Source: Psychrobacter sp. Cmf 22.2 (GTDB lineage: Bacteria; Pseudomonadota; Gammaproteobacteria; Pseudomonadales; Moraxellaceae). Taken from it: a stretch of DNA of 64,000 nucleotides. A program made the position numbers and the translations under genes. Position 1 is the stretch's first letter. Every line of letters begins with the position of its first letter. Positions 9,455-18,608 of the stretch are shown here, one piece after another. The stretch is from contig NZ_MRYA01000002.1 in assembly GCF_001921745.1 (NCBI RefSeq), positions 186,001-250,000 of the forward strand, read 5' to 3'. The notes below the pieces were generated by a model. That model made no database searches and was not told the origin of the DNA. It worked only from the letters and a program-made list of their open reading frames with translations.

Positions 9455-9782
9455 TGATTGATGATCACTCTGAATGGCAGCAGCAGGGACAGCTACTCTA
9501 CAGTTTAGAGAGCGTATTAGCTAAGGTATAAAGATAACATTGAATACTTTTTATATATTGTCTCAGATTAGGCTTGTTATGCATGTTGATTTGGCGCAAT
9601 ATACAATTTGGCTTGTATCATTATTCATTGCTTTGCAAGGTATGGATTATAGACCCCATCTCTGTTTTTAGTGTCGATCAGGGCGACAAGGGATTACTTA
9701 TATTTTTTAGCTATCACTCGATTTATCACTCTGATCAAACTATAAACATAGTTACTTCTAATGGGTTATCTTATAAATTATT
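9455..9782. other. Intergenic region between aldolase-like gene and tonB-like gene
   Basis: No confident gene. A 25-codon frame (9454-9531) begins in a TAATG overlap with the aldolase-like stop and could be a coupled peptide or a remnant. A weak 70-codon TTG-initiated frame covers 9574-9786 but has no family look. The stretch is AT-rich and probably carries the tonB-like promoter. Confidence 0.4.
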
Positions 9783-10796
9783 ATGATATCGAATCCATTT
9801 ACTCGCCTTATCAATGTTTGGATTGCTATTCTTGTTATAGTATTACATGGTGTCACTGTATGGGCTATGGTATCTATGAATAGTCCTGAACGTCCTATGA
9901 TAAATGCTCTCGAGCCTAAGACAATTCAATTAGAGTTAATAACATTATCAGCACTATCCAACGAAAAACCTGACGTAAGACCAAAACTCAAGTCCGTTTC
10001 TCAACCTCAAGAGTCATTGCCACCAGTACAAGAAGTAACTGAGCAAACTGAAAACATCAAACTTACCAAATCTGCCAAGCCCGCACCCATATTAGAAGCT
10101 ATAGAACCTGAATTAAAAGCAGAACCATTAAAGCCCATAAAAGAATCTGTCATAGCTACAAAAGAGCCTAAGTCAAATCAAGAGACCAAGGATTTTTCAT
10201 CAGAGCAAAAGCTAGTAATCACAGAATCAAGAAAAATATCGAATGCCAAAGATGAGGCAGAGTCAGATTTATCCGCGATGATTCTGGCCGTGACAAAACA
10301 GTTCAATCGCGAACAAGCTATACAGCAGCAAGCTGTTCAAAGTCAGTCTAATAGGAAGCGTATCGAACAAGATAAATTGCAGCTGCAGGCGGTTAATGAT
10401 GCCGTTTCTAAAGTGTTGGCAACAGATCAAGCGAGTGAACGAAAACCTGAACAATTAGCTCCAGACGACAAAATTGATGAGAGTAGTGAAGTAGTACCGT
10501 TTTTGGAAGAACAAGCCAGTTGGCTTGGCGAATACGAACCTAATACTAGCCTTCCGCTGCTAATATGGCGCAATACTACTGCCCGCTCGGGTGATATCTT
10601 TCATGTACTATTGGAGCTACATGTCGATAAAAATGGTCACATTACTGAGGTACAACTACTTCAGTCATCGGGCAATGTAATTATCGATGCGGTAGCAATG
10701 ATTCAAATAAGAGAAGGACAGCTCAATCCATTTCAAAAAAACGGTGTGCTAGTAAATGCCACTGTACCCATGCAGTTAAATTATGAGATGCCTTGA
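9783..10796 (+). CDS. TonB-like energy transducer
   Basis: TonB proteins carry proton-motive-force energy from the inner-membrane ExbB-ExbD complex to outer-membrane receptors. This one has a single N-terminal membrane anchor (VWIAILVIVLHGVTVWAMV, about residues 12-30), a long Lys/Glu/Pro-rich periplasmic spacer (about 60-160), a Gln-rich helical part, and a C-terminal TonB-type fold (about 255-337: ARSGDIFHVLLELHVDKNGHITEVQLLQSSGN, then LNPFQKNGVLVNATVPMQLNYEMP). No exbB, exbD or receptor gene is adjacent, so the partner is unknown. A TolA-like protein is the alternative reading. The gene is closed by a hairpin shared with the converging hupE-like gene. Confidence 0.75.
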   Translation: MISNPFTRLINVWIAILVIVLHGVTVWAMVSMNSPERPMINALEPKTIQLELITLSALSNEKPDVRPKLKSVSQPQESLPPVQEVTEQTENIKLTKSAKPAPILEAIEPELKAEPLKPIKESVIATKEPKSNQETKDFSSEQKLVITESRKISNAKDEAESDLSAMILAVTKQFNREQAIQQQAVQSQSNRKRIEQDKLQLQAVNDAVSKVLATDQASERKPEQLAPDDKIDESSEVVPFLEEQASWLGEYEPNTSLPLLIWRNTTARSGDIFHVLLELHVDKNGHITEVQLLQSSGNVIIDAVAMIQIREGQLNPFQKNGVLVNATVPMQLNYEMP

Positions 10797-10837
10797 TGTA
10801 GACAATTATATCTAAAACTCTGCATATGAATAAAAAT

Positions 10838-10875
10838 ATATTTCTTGTCAATATGTTCATACTGACAAGAAATAT
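10838..10875. terminator. Bidirectional hairpin between tonB-like and hupE-like genes
   Basis: Perfect 13-bp arms, ATATTTCTTGTCA (10838-10850) and TGACAAGAAATAT (10863-10875), with a 12-base loop between two convergent genes. A/T-rich arms can supply the U-tract in both directions. Confidence 0.65.
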
Positions 10876-10945
10876 GATGTGCTTTAATGAAGTTTAGTCG
10901 TTTTAAGATCATGAATGGAATTAATACACTAATTGATGACACAGC

Positions 10946-12091
10946 CTAAAAAACTCGCTGAAAAAACCACCATAATGCAATTAAAATACTAGCCACTGAA
11001 CCTGCATAAAATATGATCGTTTTATAAAAACGCGTATGCCGTAGTAACAGCGCTATGGGAAATACCAAGGCGATAAATACAAGTTGTCCTAGCTCTATCC
11101 CTATGTTAAAACTTAATAATGCTAGTACACGCTCGCTTGTGGTTAGTGGCAAATCTACAAGTACATTAGCAAAGCCAAAACCGTGAATTAGTCCAAAAAA
11201 GAATGCTAGATAGACGGCGCGTACGCGTAGCAAAGGTACTAAGTTGTTTAATGCTGCGAACGCTATGGATAGAGCGATTAAGGATTCAATAAAGCGGGCA
11301 GGTATACTGACGATCTGAAGCGCCGCTAAACTCAAGGTAATTGAATGTGCTAATGTAAATGAGGTTGCAATCCAAAAGACTTCAAGTAATGCCGCTTGCG
11401 GTTTAGTAACGGCAACCAATGATTTTTGCTTACGTAAGTAGACTGCAGGGATTAGCAGTACAAATAAGAATAATAGATGGTCCCAACCAATCAACAAATG
11501 ATGAATGCCACTTTTCAAAAAATTCGTTGCCGTGAACAACCAGCCAGATTCAGTCCCTGAACCTAAAGGAGTTTTTCCTACAGCCAACACTTGAAGGGGC
11601 GACTCATCACTAGCCCCAGTCAGGATTAAGCGGTGATTGGCATCGATACCTGCTAAGATCTGATAATTTAGATTATCGATTGGGGTAGCACAGTTTATCT
11701 CAAAGTCTGTGTATAGGTAATTAAACCCGCCGCGTGTATTAATTGCCAATGGGGCAAAGCTTGCTATCTCGCAGGCTTGCGTACCTGCTTCTAACTTTAC
11801 TTGGGATTCGATTAGCTGCTTTATGAGTGGCGTTTGCGATTTTACCTCTATCCAACTTACTTTATGATCTTGGTTTGAATCTATATCCACTAGTAAAGCA
11901 AGGTCGCGTAATGACAACTCATATTCAGCGTTATAATTAATACTTGCTGTGTCTGTGGAATTGCTCGCTTGAAGGTTCAAGTAAGCGGTACTAGATTCGT
12001 GTGCCTGTAGGATCGTGCATGTCATCGCTAGTAACAGCAGCGTCAAGTAACGATAGCTATGATTCCAAAGGCGTCTACTAAGGGCGCTCAT
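10946..12091 (-). CDS. HupE/UreJ-like membrane protein with periplasmic N-terminal domain
   Basis: Residues 1-30 form a signal peptide (YLTLLLLAMTCTILQAHES). About 190 residues of predicted periplasmic domain follow, then a C-terminal HupE/UreJ_2-type membrane domain of about six helices with the family motifs GWDHLLFLFVLLIPAVYL, FTLAHSITLSLAAL, FFFGLIHGFGFANVL and SFNIGIELGQLVFIALVF. HupE and UreJ proteins are known or suspected nickel permeases. This long, signal-bearing version is usually annotated only as HupE/UreJ family, and its cargo is unknown. Its start overlaps the upstream TPR gene's stop by four bases (ATGA), which ties the two together. Confidence 0.8.
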   Translation of the reverse strand: MSALSRRLWNHSYRYLTLLLLAMTCTILQAHESSTAYLNLQASNSTDTASINYNAEYELSLRDLALLVDIDSNQDHKVSWIEVKSQTPLIKQLIESQVKLEAGTQACEIASFAPLAINTRGGFNYLYTDFEINCATPIDNLNYQILAGIDANHRLILTGASDESPLQVLAVGKTPLGSGTESGWLFTATNFLKSGIHHLLIGWDHLLFLFVLLIPAVYLRKQKSLVAVTKPQAALLEVFWIATSFTLAHSITLSLAALQIVSIPARFIESLIALSIAFAALNNLVPLLRVRAVYLAFFFGLIHGFGFANVLVDLPLTTSERVLALLSFNIGIELGQLVFIALVFPIALLLRHTRFYKTIIFYAGSVASILIALWWFFQRVF

Positions 12092-13287
12092 AAAGGCTTA
12101 TCCTTGCTTGAAGTTTGCAGGCCTGAGATTGGGCAGTTTAAACAGTCACTAATTTTACCCAAACGTAGATCACGCTCAAGCGCTGGATATTCAAACTGAG
12201 TATCTTTGATGAATTGGCGTATCACTTCAATGTCTTTTTGGCTGCCAGCTTGGATGGCTGCTCTTGTATAAATCTCAATATCAGCTGTTTCGCGCTGCTG
12301 TTGCCAGTTGTTTCGAGCCAACTGGAGTGCCGAATCAATTTGATTAGCAAGCATAGCGTAAGTAGCCTGTTCACGCCTGTGTGCATTTTCTTTGCGTATT
12401 TGCCACACCTCAGTACGCTCTTGCATGAGTGCTAAGTTTTGTTCAGATTTAGGGTCGCGCAGTTTTATTTGTGCCGCGATAAGCCGCAGTAACAACGCAT
12501 CTTTGTCAGTATGATCTTTAAGCAGTTGATGCACTTTTTGATACTCTCCTTTACTCAAAAGCCAGTCAGCACGAGCCATAAGTGCAGGCACAGTTTGAGC
12601 ATCCATAACGCTAAAAACCTCATTAGCAAGAGGAGTATCTTGGCTTCTTAAAGCCGCATCTGCTTGCATCAAATATATCCAGCGAGCGGTTGATGTATCT
12701 AGTCCAGGCGCAATGGCCGCCAAGCCACTGAGCGTTTGTTTTGCCTGTTCAAGCTGTCCAGTCATGCTCTGTATCTGGGCTTGACAAGCCAACTCATACA
12801 CGCGCAATTCAGGGTCAACAAGTTTGTTGCAATAATCGATAGCTTCTTCAAACTGGCCTTGAACAACTAATAGAGAGGAGAGAGTCAAAAGAGCATCTGG
12901 ATTGGCAGTATCTTTAGTTAATATCTGTTTTAACATCTCTTTTGCTTCAGAGAACTTATGATCTGATTGTAAAGCCCGCGCTCGTAGCATGAGTGTCTCT
13001 ACGCTTTGATCTGTTAGGTGATCAAGTTGCGCTTTTGCTTGGCCTAGGGCGCGCGGGTCGCCTTGCAAGTAAGCGCGTTCTAATAGCTGGCTGGTCTGTT
13101 TAGGATTATTTGTATTTTGGCTAGACAAAAAATCATCTGAGCTGAGGTAGCGTGCAGGCGGTGAATCTGAAGGTAGAGTTTCAAGAATTTGTTGGTCAGT
13201 TTTAGGAATAAAAGGTGCAGCATAAAGTAATTGGCAGCTGATGACTAATAAAAACAGTAATTTAATAATGTGCTTAATCCATTGCAT
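12088..13287 (-). CDS. Secreted tetratricopeptide-repeat protein
   Basis: The N-terminus has a signal peptide (LLFLLVISCQLLYAAPF). The body is a series of helical repeats of TPR type, for example AKEMLKQILTKDTANPDALLTLSSLLVVQGQFEEAIDYCNKLV around residues 115-160, and NEVFSVMDAQTVPALMARADWLLSKGEYQKVHQLL around 220-255. Such proteins act as scaffolds. The TGA stop lies inside the start of the HupE-like gene, so the two products are probably made in step and may work together in the envelope. The order DUF4331-like gene, lipoprotein, TPR, HupE-like is a recurring arrangement as I recall it, with no assigned function. Confidence 0.75.
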   Translation of the reverse strand: MQWIKHIIKLLFLLVISCQLLYAAPFIPKTDQQILETLPSDSPPARYLSSDDFLSSQNTNNPKQTSQLLERAYLQGDPRALGQAKAQLDHLTDQSVETLMLRARALQSDHKFSEAKEMLKQILTKDTANPDALLTLSSLLVVQGQFEEAIDYCNKLVDPELRVYELACQAQIQSMTGQLEQAKQTLSGLAAIAPGLDTSTARWIYLMQADAALRSQDTPLANEVFSVMDAQTVPALMARADWLLSKGEYQKVHQLLKDHTDKDALLLRLIAAQIKLRDPKSEQNLALMQERTEVWQIRKENAHRREQATYAMLANQIDSALQLARNNWQQQRETADIEIYTRAAIQAGSQKDIEVIRQFIKDTQFEYPALERDLRLGKISDCLNCPISGLQTSSKDKPL

Positions 13288-13363
13288 AAGTTCTGTCCGT
13301 TCAAAACATAAAGGAACACCTGAACAGTAGCCTGATCAGGTGCTCGATTTACCTCATATCAGA

Positions 13364-13639
13364 CTACAATGAGGCGTTGGCGCCCGTCACAGCGACAGGT
13401 TCTGCCAAGTTGGCTTCGGGAAGTATGATCCGATCGATGTCCTGTGGCTCATCGGTGTTTACATCTCTACTGACGTCGATGACGGTAGATGTCCTGCTAG
13501 CTGCCAATTCCGCTTTAGCTTGATCTATCGCTACTTTACTATCAGCCCGATCTTGCGAGCTAGAATTGTTATTATCATTAAAGCAACCAGAAAGAGCGGC
13601 CGATCCGGTGACTAATACTGCTAAAAGTACATAGCGCAT
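13364..13639 (-). CDS. Small predicted lipoprotein
   Basis: A 91-residue product with a lipobox: the hydrophobic MRYVLLAVLVTGSAALSGC ends in LSGC, so Cys19 would be lipid-modified. An Asn/Ser-rich, acidic remainder without a known domain follows. AAGGAG precedes the ATG at a good distance. It lies 27 bp after the decayed DUF4331-like gene and 76 bp before the TPR gene, on the same strand, so it is probably part of that operon. Confidence 0.65.
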   Translation of the reverse strand: MRYVLLAVLVTGSAALSGCFNDNNNSSSQDRADSKVAIDQAKAELAASRTSTVIDVSRDVNTDEPQDIDRIILPEANLAEPVAVTGANASL

Positions 13640-13666
13640 CGTATTTCTCCTTGAGTTAGATTCAAC

Positions 13667-14477
13667 TTATCGGCTACCTGGATTAGGGGTGGTTAGATAA
13701 GGAAAGACTGAGTCAAACTCGGTAGCGGGTTTAAGTGCACCGTCAGTAAATAGAGCTTTTCCGGCCTTGGCATCAGCAGGGACGCAGGTAACATCTGCTG
13801 GCAAGCCCGCGTGACATAAGGCACCCATAGATACCCTCAACGCGATATCAGTAACATCATCACCAGGTCTTCTACCGTTTGGAAATCCTGCAACGTCTTT
13901 GCTATTGGCACTAGGTCGACCATCGTTTTGACCAGGGATAATACTAATGACACCTAAGTCGTTTTGATTAGCAGCTGCTACGGCAGGTGTGCTGGTGTTT
14001 AAACGCAACATATCTGCTGGTACAACTTTGGCAGGCTTATTGATAGTCGGAACACCTGTCAAAAAGGCAGTGACTAAGTCTTGACGCGGAAAGTTAGTTG
14101 GTGCTGGTGCTTGTGGATACAAAGTCTGAATCAACGCAGGCAATGTAGGATAAAAGACATAAGGTGCAAATTTAGCCACATCATCTTTTGGCTCTGAGGC
14201 ATTAAATTTGTCTTTATCTTTAAGACCGATCACAACTTCGTTTACCAGTGGCATACCGAGCCTTGAAACCTGCGTCCATGCACCGCCTTTTTTCGCTGTG
14301 GTACTGATGCCGGATTCAGGAGAAGGATTGACTAAGGTTGCTTGACGGACACTAGCGGTCGTCCAAGCTCCAATGACAGGGTCGTTACCTCATAACTCTA
14401 CGATGGCTAGATGCTATAGCACTTGCACTAACGCATAATGTCATTGCTGCTATCAAAGCCTTAGTAGTATGTTTCAT
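13667..14477 (-). pseudogene. DUF4331-family secreted protein, disrupted by internal deletion and frameshift
   Basis: Two pieces of one gene remain. From ATG 14477 (on the minus strand) comes a signal peptide, MKHTTKALIAAMTLCVSAS then AIASSHR, but the frame reaches a stop at 14385-14387 after 30 residues. Intact family members continue SHREAP at that point. In another frame, from about 14389 to 13667, the C-terminal part follows: GNDPVIGAWTTAS, AWTQVSRLGMPLVNEVVIGLKDKDKFNAS, FPNGRRPGDDVTDIALRV. The whole central domain is missing and the junction is out of frame. The 195-codon frame starting at 14254 (Met in SRLGMPLV) is only the tail of this fragment. The downstream genes of the group are intact. 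Confidence 0.82.
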
Positions 14478-15214
14478 ACGAAATCCTTGTAGAGAAACTT
14501 AGTAGGTACTAGCAATTAAAATGATTGAGCGTTACGTGTAATTAATAAGTAACTTAAACTAAACTATTCTTATGACAAATTAAACTAAACTATACACATA
14601 AGCAAGACGTCAGTTAGGAAGGTATGGGCAAGTTAATCAATAACAACAGTCAAAAAAGTACTAATTGTATTGTAATTTGTACATCATAATATAAAAATAT
14701 ATACTCTCTACAAGCTATATATTTTTTAGAATTTGATAACGCAAAGTTTCTACTTCTATAAAAATTAAGGAATAGAAGCTTTTTATAGGTAGCAGACTTT
14801 AATCAATACTTTAGCTTTTGTAATGAGTTTGATATAAATAATTCTTTGTAAATGAAACGTTTAGAATTTCTACGTTACTCTTAAAGGTGAATATTATTCA
14901 GCTTATTCTTATTAACATGAAAATTAATATTGCAAAAAGTGTCAATTTATTAACAATTTATTCTTATTTTCAATCAATTATGATAAAAATGCACATGAAT
15001 AATAGTATCAATGGTTTGGTACGTTAATGACAGCATCGAATAATAAATAGTGCTCTTTCATTGGATTTTAGCAATTTAGTAAATAAAAATTAATGAAGGA
15101 CTAATACTTTCAAAAGTATTATAGGTTTATTGATATATATGTATTAGTAAATATATATTTTTTATACCTTTATATTATATGCCTAAATTTAATCTTACTA
15201 AAACCCAATAAAAC
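14478..15214. other. AT-rich intergenic region
   Basis: Nearly 740 bases with no convincing gene. The first part would hold the promoter of the disrupted DUF4331-like operon. A 36-codon frame at 14917-15027 has no ribosome binding site or family look. The A+T content is visibly higher than in the flanks. Confidence 0.5.
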
Positions 15215-15243
15215 ACCGCCAAATAAACTAATTATTTGGCGGT
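15215..15243 (-). terminator. Terminator of the bhc cluster
   Basis: Perfect 12-bp arms, ACCGCCAAATAA (15215-15226) and TTATTTGGCGGT (15232-15243), with a 5-base loop. Read on the minus strand it is followed by a T-rich stretch. It lies 28 bp past the end of bhcD. Confidence 0.85.
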
Positions 15244-15270
15244 TCTAAAATACAGGGATTAGTTTGCTGA

Positions 15271-16272
15271 TTATAACGAGATTTGTTGAGCTTCGCCTTT
15301 TTCAAGTGCAAGTTTAGCAGCAGCAGAAGCAACTGCTAAATCTTGTAAACCAACCCCCGTACCATCGAACAAGGTAATCTCATCATCTGAGCTGCGACCT
15401 GGATGCTCACCGTTAATGACGTCACCAAGCGTAGTGATATCACTTTCTTTGATAGCACTAGACTTAATAGCATGCTGAGCTTCACCGAGGCTAATCGATT
15501 GAGCGATTTCATCAGTAAAGACAGTAGCAGCGGATATCAAGTTGACATCAACTTCTTGTTTTCCAACAGTATCAGTACCCATACAAGCGATATGTGTACC
15601 GGGTTTGATCCACTCTTTCATAAGCAGCGGCTCAAACGCTGAAGTGATGGTAATGATTACATCGGCCTCGCTACATAATTGCTCGCGCTCAACAGATTCA
15701 AACGGTACGCCTAGTTCTTCAGCGACTGCTTGTAGGTTTTTAAGACGGTCTTTATTGTTGTTCCAAGCAACTACTTTTTCAAAGTTGCGTTGCTCAAGAG
15801 CGGCTCGCAGCTGAAAAGTAGACTGATGACCAGCACCGACCATGCCAAGCACTTTGCTGTCTTTACGTGCTAGATGGGCAATCGATACTGCTGATGCCGC
15901 GGCGGTACGTACCGCTGTTAGGTAGTTACCACCGACGAGCGCACGCAATTTACCATTATCTGGATTGAATAAGAAAATCGTTGACTGATGATTGGTCAAG
16001 CCCTTGTCAGCATTACCCGGCCAGTAACCTCCTGATTTTAGACCTAGGGATTTACCAGCGCGATCAAAACCTGATTTGAAGCCATATAGCGCATCAGCAT
16101 AGCCAATTGCTTCACGGATGACAGGGAAGTTATACGCGTCGCCTCGTGACATTGACGCAAAAACATTTTCAACTGCGGTAAAGGCAGAAGGGCGATCAAT
16201 CACTGATTTGCAAGCGTCTTCTGATACGATCAATAACCCTTCGTCACTATGAACACTATTTGCTTCACTCAT
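15271..16272 (-). CDS. bhcD: Iminosuccinate reductase (ornithine cyclodeaminase/mu-crystallin family)
   Basis: The protein belongs to the ornithine cyclodeaminase/mu-crystallin family: YKSGFDRAGKSLGLKSGGYWPGN and YLTAVRTAAASAVSIAHLAR in the N-terminal part, a Rossmann nucleotide site VLGMVGAGHQSTFQLRAAL near residue 140, and GTHIACMGTDTVGKQEVD further on. By itself the family label is vague. Immediately after bhcA, bhcB and bhcC in the same order as the Paracoccus cluster, it is best read as BhcD, which reduces iminosuccinate to aspartate with NADH in the beta-hydroxyaspartate cycle. AAAGGA precedes its ATG. A gap of 114 bp separates it from bhcC. Confidence 0.82.
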   Translation of the reverse strand: MSEANSVHSDEGLLIVSEDACKSVIDRPSAFTAVENVFASMSRGDAYNFPVIREAIGYADALYGFKSGFDRAGKSLGLKSGGYWPGNADKGLTNHQSTIFLFNPDNGKLRALVGGNYLTAVRTAAASAVSIAHLARKDSKVLGMVGAGHQSTFQLRAALEQRNFEKVVAWNNNKDRLKNLQAVAEELGVPFESVEREQLCSEADVIITITSAFEPLLMKEWIKPGTHIACMGTDTVGKQEVDVNLISAATVFTDEIAQSISLGEAQHAIKSSAIKESDITTLGDVINGEHPGRSSDDEITLFDGTGVGLQDLAVASAAAKLALEKGEAQQISL

Positions 16273-16386
16273 GATAAATTCCTTTTTATTATAAGTTCAT
16301 TAAATAAAAGAGACCGTTGCAGGCTAAAACTACAACAACCCCTTTGAACTAAACTGATAAAATGATACTAATTTAGCTGATAGGTC

Positions 16387-17538
16387 TTAGTACATTCTAC
16401 CGCGTGCAGATACTGGCCATACGGTTTCAACTTTACCGTTACGCACACCAACATAAAAATCATGAACGTTACAAGTGGGATCACAATGACCTGGTACCAG
16501 TTTTAGTTTTTCATTAATTTTCAGCACGCCATTTGGATCGCTTACTACGCCATGCTCATCTGAACATTTAACATATTCAACATCGTCGCGACCATAGATA
16601 AAGGGCAGGCCACTATCAACTGACTGAGCTTTTAGACCTGCATCAACAATGGCTTTGTCAGGTTTTGCATGGCTCATAACGGAGGTTAGGATAAATAACG
16701 CATTTTCCCACTCACCAGCGTCAATACGGTTACCGTCTTCATCTAAGATACGACCGTAGTCGGCATCCATAAACGCGTAAGACCCGCACTGTAATTCGTT
16801 AAAAACCCCTGAATTACTTTCAAAGTAGTAACTACCTGTACCGCCACCAGAGATAAATTCTGGTTTTAGTCCGATTTCAGTTAATGCATCAATGGCTTCT
16901 TGTACTTGATCGATAGCAGCTTGGGTCTTAGCTTTACGATCGCTATAGCTGTCCATGTGCTGCATCGCACCTTGATAGGCTTGAATGCCAGTGAATTTTA
17001 TATTTTCAGCCGCATCAATCGCTTTAGCAATCTCTATCACTGCTTCTGTCGTCGTGACACCGCAACGTCCTGCACCGCAGTCGATTTCGATGTAGCAGTT
17101 AAGCTCGGTGCCTGCTTTGGTTGCAGCAGCTGATAGCTCAGCAACGTTGTCGACATCATCGACACAAACGGTTATTTTTGAGCCCATTTTAGGCAAATTG
17201 GCTAAGCGCTCAATCTTGGCTGGATCGCGCACTTGGTTTGAGACCAATACGTCTTTAATACCGCCACGTACGAATACTTCTGCTTCAGAAACTTTTTGAC
17301 AGCAAACACCAATAGCGCCGCCAATATCTTCTTGTAGCTCTTGGACATCAACCGATTTGTGCATTTTTCCGTGGCTACGGTGACGCATATTATGGTCTTT
17401 AGCGTAATCGCCCATTTTTTTGATATTGCGCTCAAGAGCGTCTAGATCTAATATCAAGCAAGGGGTTTGGATATCTGCCTCATCCATACCAACTTTAGCA
17501 GGGACGTTAAAACCAACTTCTAATTCTTCAGTAATCAT
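16387..17538 (-). CDS. bhcC: beta-Hydroxyaspartate aldolase (D-threonine aldolase family)
   Basis: A PLP-dependent enzyme of the DSD1/D-threonine-aldolase fold: DIQTPCLILDLDALERNIKKM at the start, the PLP-lysine region MRHRSHGKMHKS, YIEIDCGAGRCGV, and the C-terminal metal-site region LVPGHCDPTCNVHDFYVGV. In the bhc context it would join glycine and glyoxylate to (2R,3S)-beta-hydroxyaspartate. The frame can be opened at 17598, but GGAG seven bases before ATG 17538 (MITEELEVG) supports the shorter start and removes an overlap with bhcB. D-threonine aldolase or D-serine dehydratase would be the reading without its neighbours. Confidence 0.84.
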   Translation of the reverse strand: MITEELEVGFNVPAKVGMDEADIQTPCLILDLDALERNIKKMGDYAKDHNMRHRSHGKMHKSVDVQELQEDIGGAIGVCCQKVSEAEVFVRGGIKDVLVSNQVRDPAKIERLANLPKMGSKITVCVDDVDNVAELSAAATKAGTELNCYIEIDCGAGRCGVTTTEAVIEIAKAIDAAENIKFTGIQAYQGAMQHMDSYSDRKAKTQAAIDQVQEAIDALTEIGLKPEFISGGGTGSYYFESNSGVFNELQCGSYAFMDADYGRILDEDGNRIDAGEWENALFILTSVMSHAKPDKAIVDAGLKAQSVDSGLPFIYGRDDVEYVKCSDEHGVVSDPNGVLKINEKLKLVPGHCDPTCNVHDFYVGVRNGKVETVWPVSARGRMY

Positions 17539-17588
17539 GTTCAAGCTCCATTTGTTTTCATTGATTATATTTACGTAGTTACGGACAA

Positions 17589-18569
17589 TTAATTCCAAGG
17601 CAACTTATCAAGATCGACGTTACCACCCGTGATGATGACACCAACCTTTTTACCTACAAAGACGTCTTTGTTCTTTAAGATAACAGCGAGCGGCACGGCA
17701 CAGCTGGGCTCAATAACGATTTTCATATGTGTCCATATAAGCTTCATCGCTTCAATGATTTCTTGTTCAGTGGCAGTTAAAATATCAGTCACGTAATTGC
17801 TGACAAAATGCCAAGTCAAATCTTTAAGCGGTACTTTTAAGCCATCCGCAATAGTATCTGGTGCATCATCAGCGATAATGTGACCGGCTTTAAGTGAGCG
17901 CGCGGCATCATCAGCGTTTACCGGCTCTGCCGCATAAATTTTGACATCAGGTGCTAGGTTCGATAGCGTCAAGCAAGTACCTGAAATCATGCCGCCACCA
18001 CCGATTGGTGCGACTACCATGTCAGGTTTTTGTCCCATCTCTTCCATTTGCTCTAAAAACTCACGTGAGCAGGTTGCTTGTCCAGCGATGACACGTGGGT
18101 CGTTGTATGGATGGACAAAATCACCGCCTGTTTCTGCTTGAACTTTGGCAAATACTTCTTCACGTGAAGTGGTTGATGGCTCGCATTCAGTAATGATGCC
18201 GCCATAGCCACGTACTGCCGCCTTTTTAGCTTCTGGTGCAGTATATGGCATGACTACATTACAGGGTATGCCGCGCCGACCAGCCGCATAAGATAAAGAT
18301 AACGCATGGTTACCTGAGCTGTGTGTGCAGACGCCATTTTTTGCTGTTTCATCGGACAAGCCAAACACTGCGTTTGATGCGCCGCGTACTTTAAAAGCAC
18401 CTGCCTTTTGAAAGTTCTCACACTTAAAGAACATCTCACAGCCTGCCATTTCATTTAAAAACCGCGAGGTTAAAACTGGTGTGCGATGGATATAAGGTTT
18501 GATACGCTCATGCGCCTCTACCATATCTTCAAGGGTTGGAATCACTAATCCATCATCGTTTGTTATCAT
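17589..18569 (-). CDS. bhcB: beta-Hydroxyaspartate dehydratase (serine/threonine dehydratase family)
   Basis: A fold-type II PLP enzyme: KCENFQKAGAFKVRGASNAV holds the PLP lysine (in FKVRGA), THSSGNHALSLSYAA is the substrate loop, PIGGGGMISG the phosphate-binding loop, and IEPSCAVPLAVIL the C-terminal active-site segment. It resembles eukaryotic-type serine racemase and threo-hydroxyaspartate dehydratase. Between the aldolase and the aminotransferase it fits BhcB, which removes water from beta-hydroxyaspartate to give iminosuccinate. It is 326 residues, normal for the family, and lies 39 bp after bhcA and 50 bp before bhcC. Confidence 0.85.
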   Translation of the reverse strand: MITNDDGLVIPTLEDMVEAHERIKPYIHRTPVLTSRFLNEMAGCEMFFKCENFQKAGAFKVRGASNAVFGLSDETAKNGVCTHSSGNHALSLSYAAGRRGIPCNVVMPYTAPEAKKAAVRGYGGIITECEPSTTSREEVFAKVQAETGGDFVHPYNDPRVIAGQATCSREFLEQMEEMGQKPDMVVAPIGGGGMISGTCLTLSNLAPDVKIYAAEPVNADDAARSLKAGHIIADDAPDTIADGLKVPLKDLTWHFVSNYVTDILTATEQEIIEAMKLIWTHMKIVIEPSCAVPLAVILKNKDVFVGKKVGVIITGGNVDLDKLPWN

Positions 18570-18608
18570 AAAAAATATTCCTTTATTTTTCTGTTTAATC
18601 GCCTTTAT

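Noticed and set aside
9454..9531. 25-codon frame overlapping the aldolase-like stop (TAATG)
   Set aside because: The overlap is suggestive, but the peptide is too short to support as a gene and shows no recognisable feature. It is mentioned under the intergenic region only.
9574..9786. 70-codon TTG-initiated plus-strand frame before the tonB-like gene
   Set aside because: It has no ribosome binding site, no family pattern and an odd aromatic-rich composition; it overlaps the start of the tonB-like gene.
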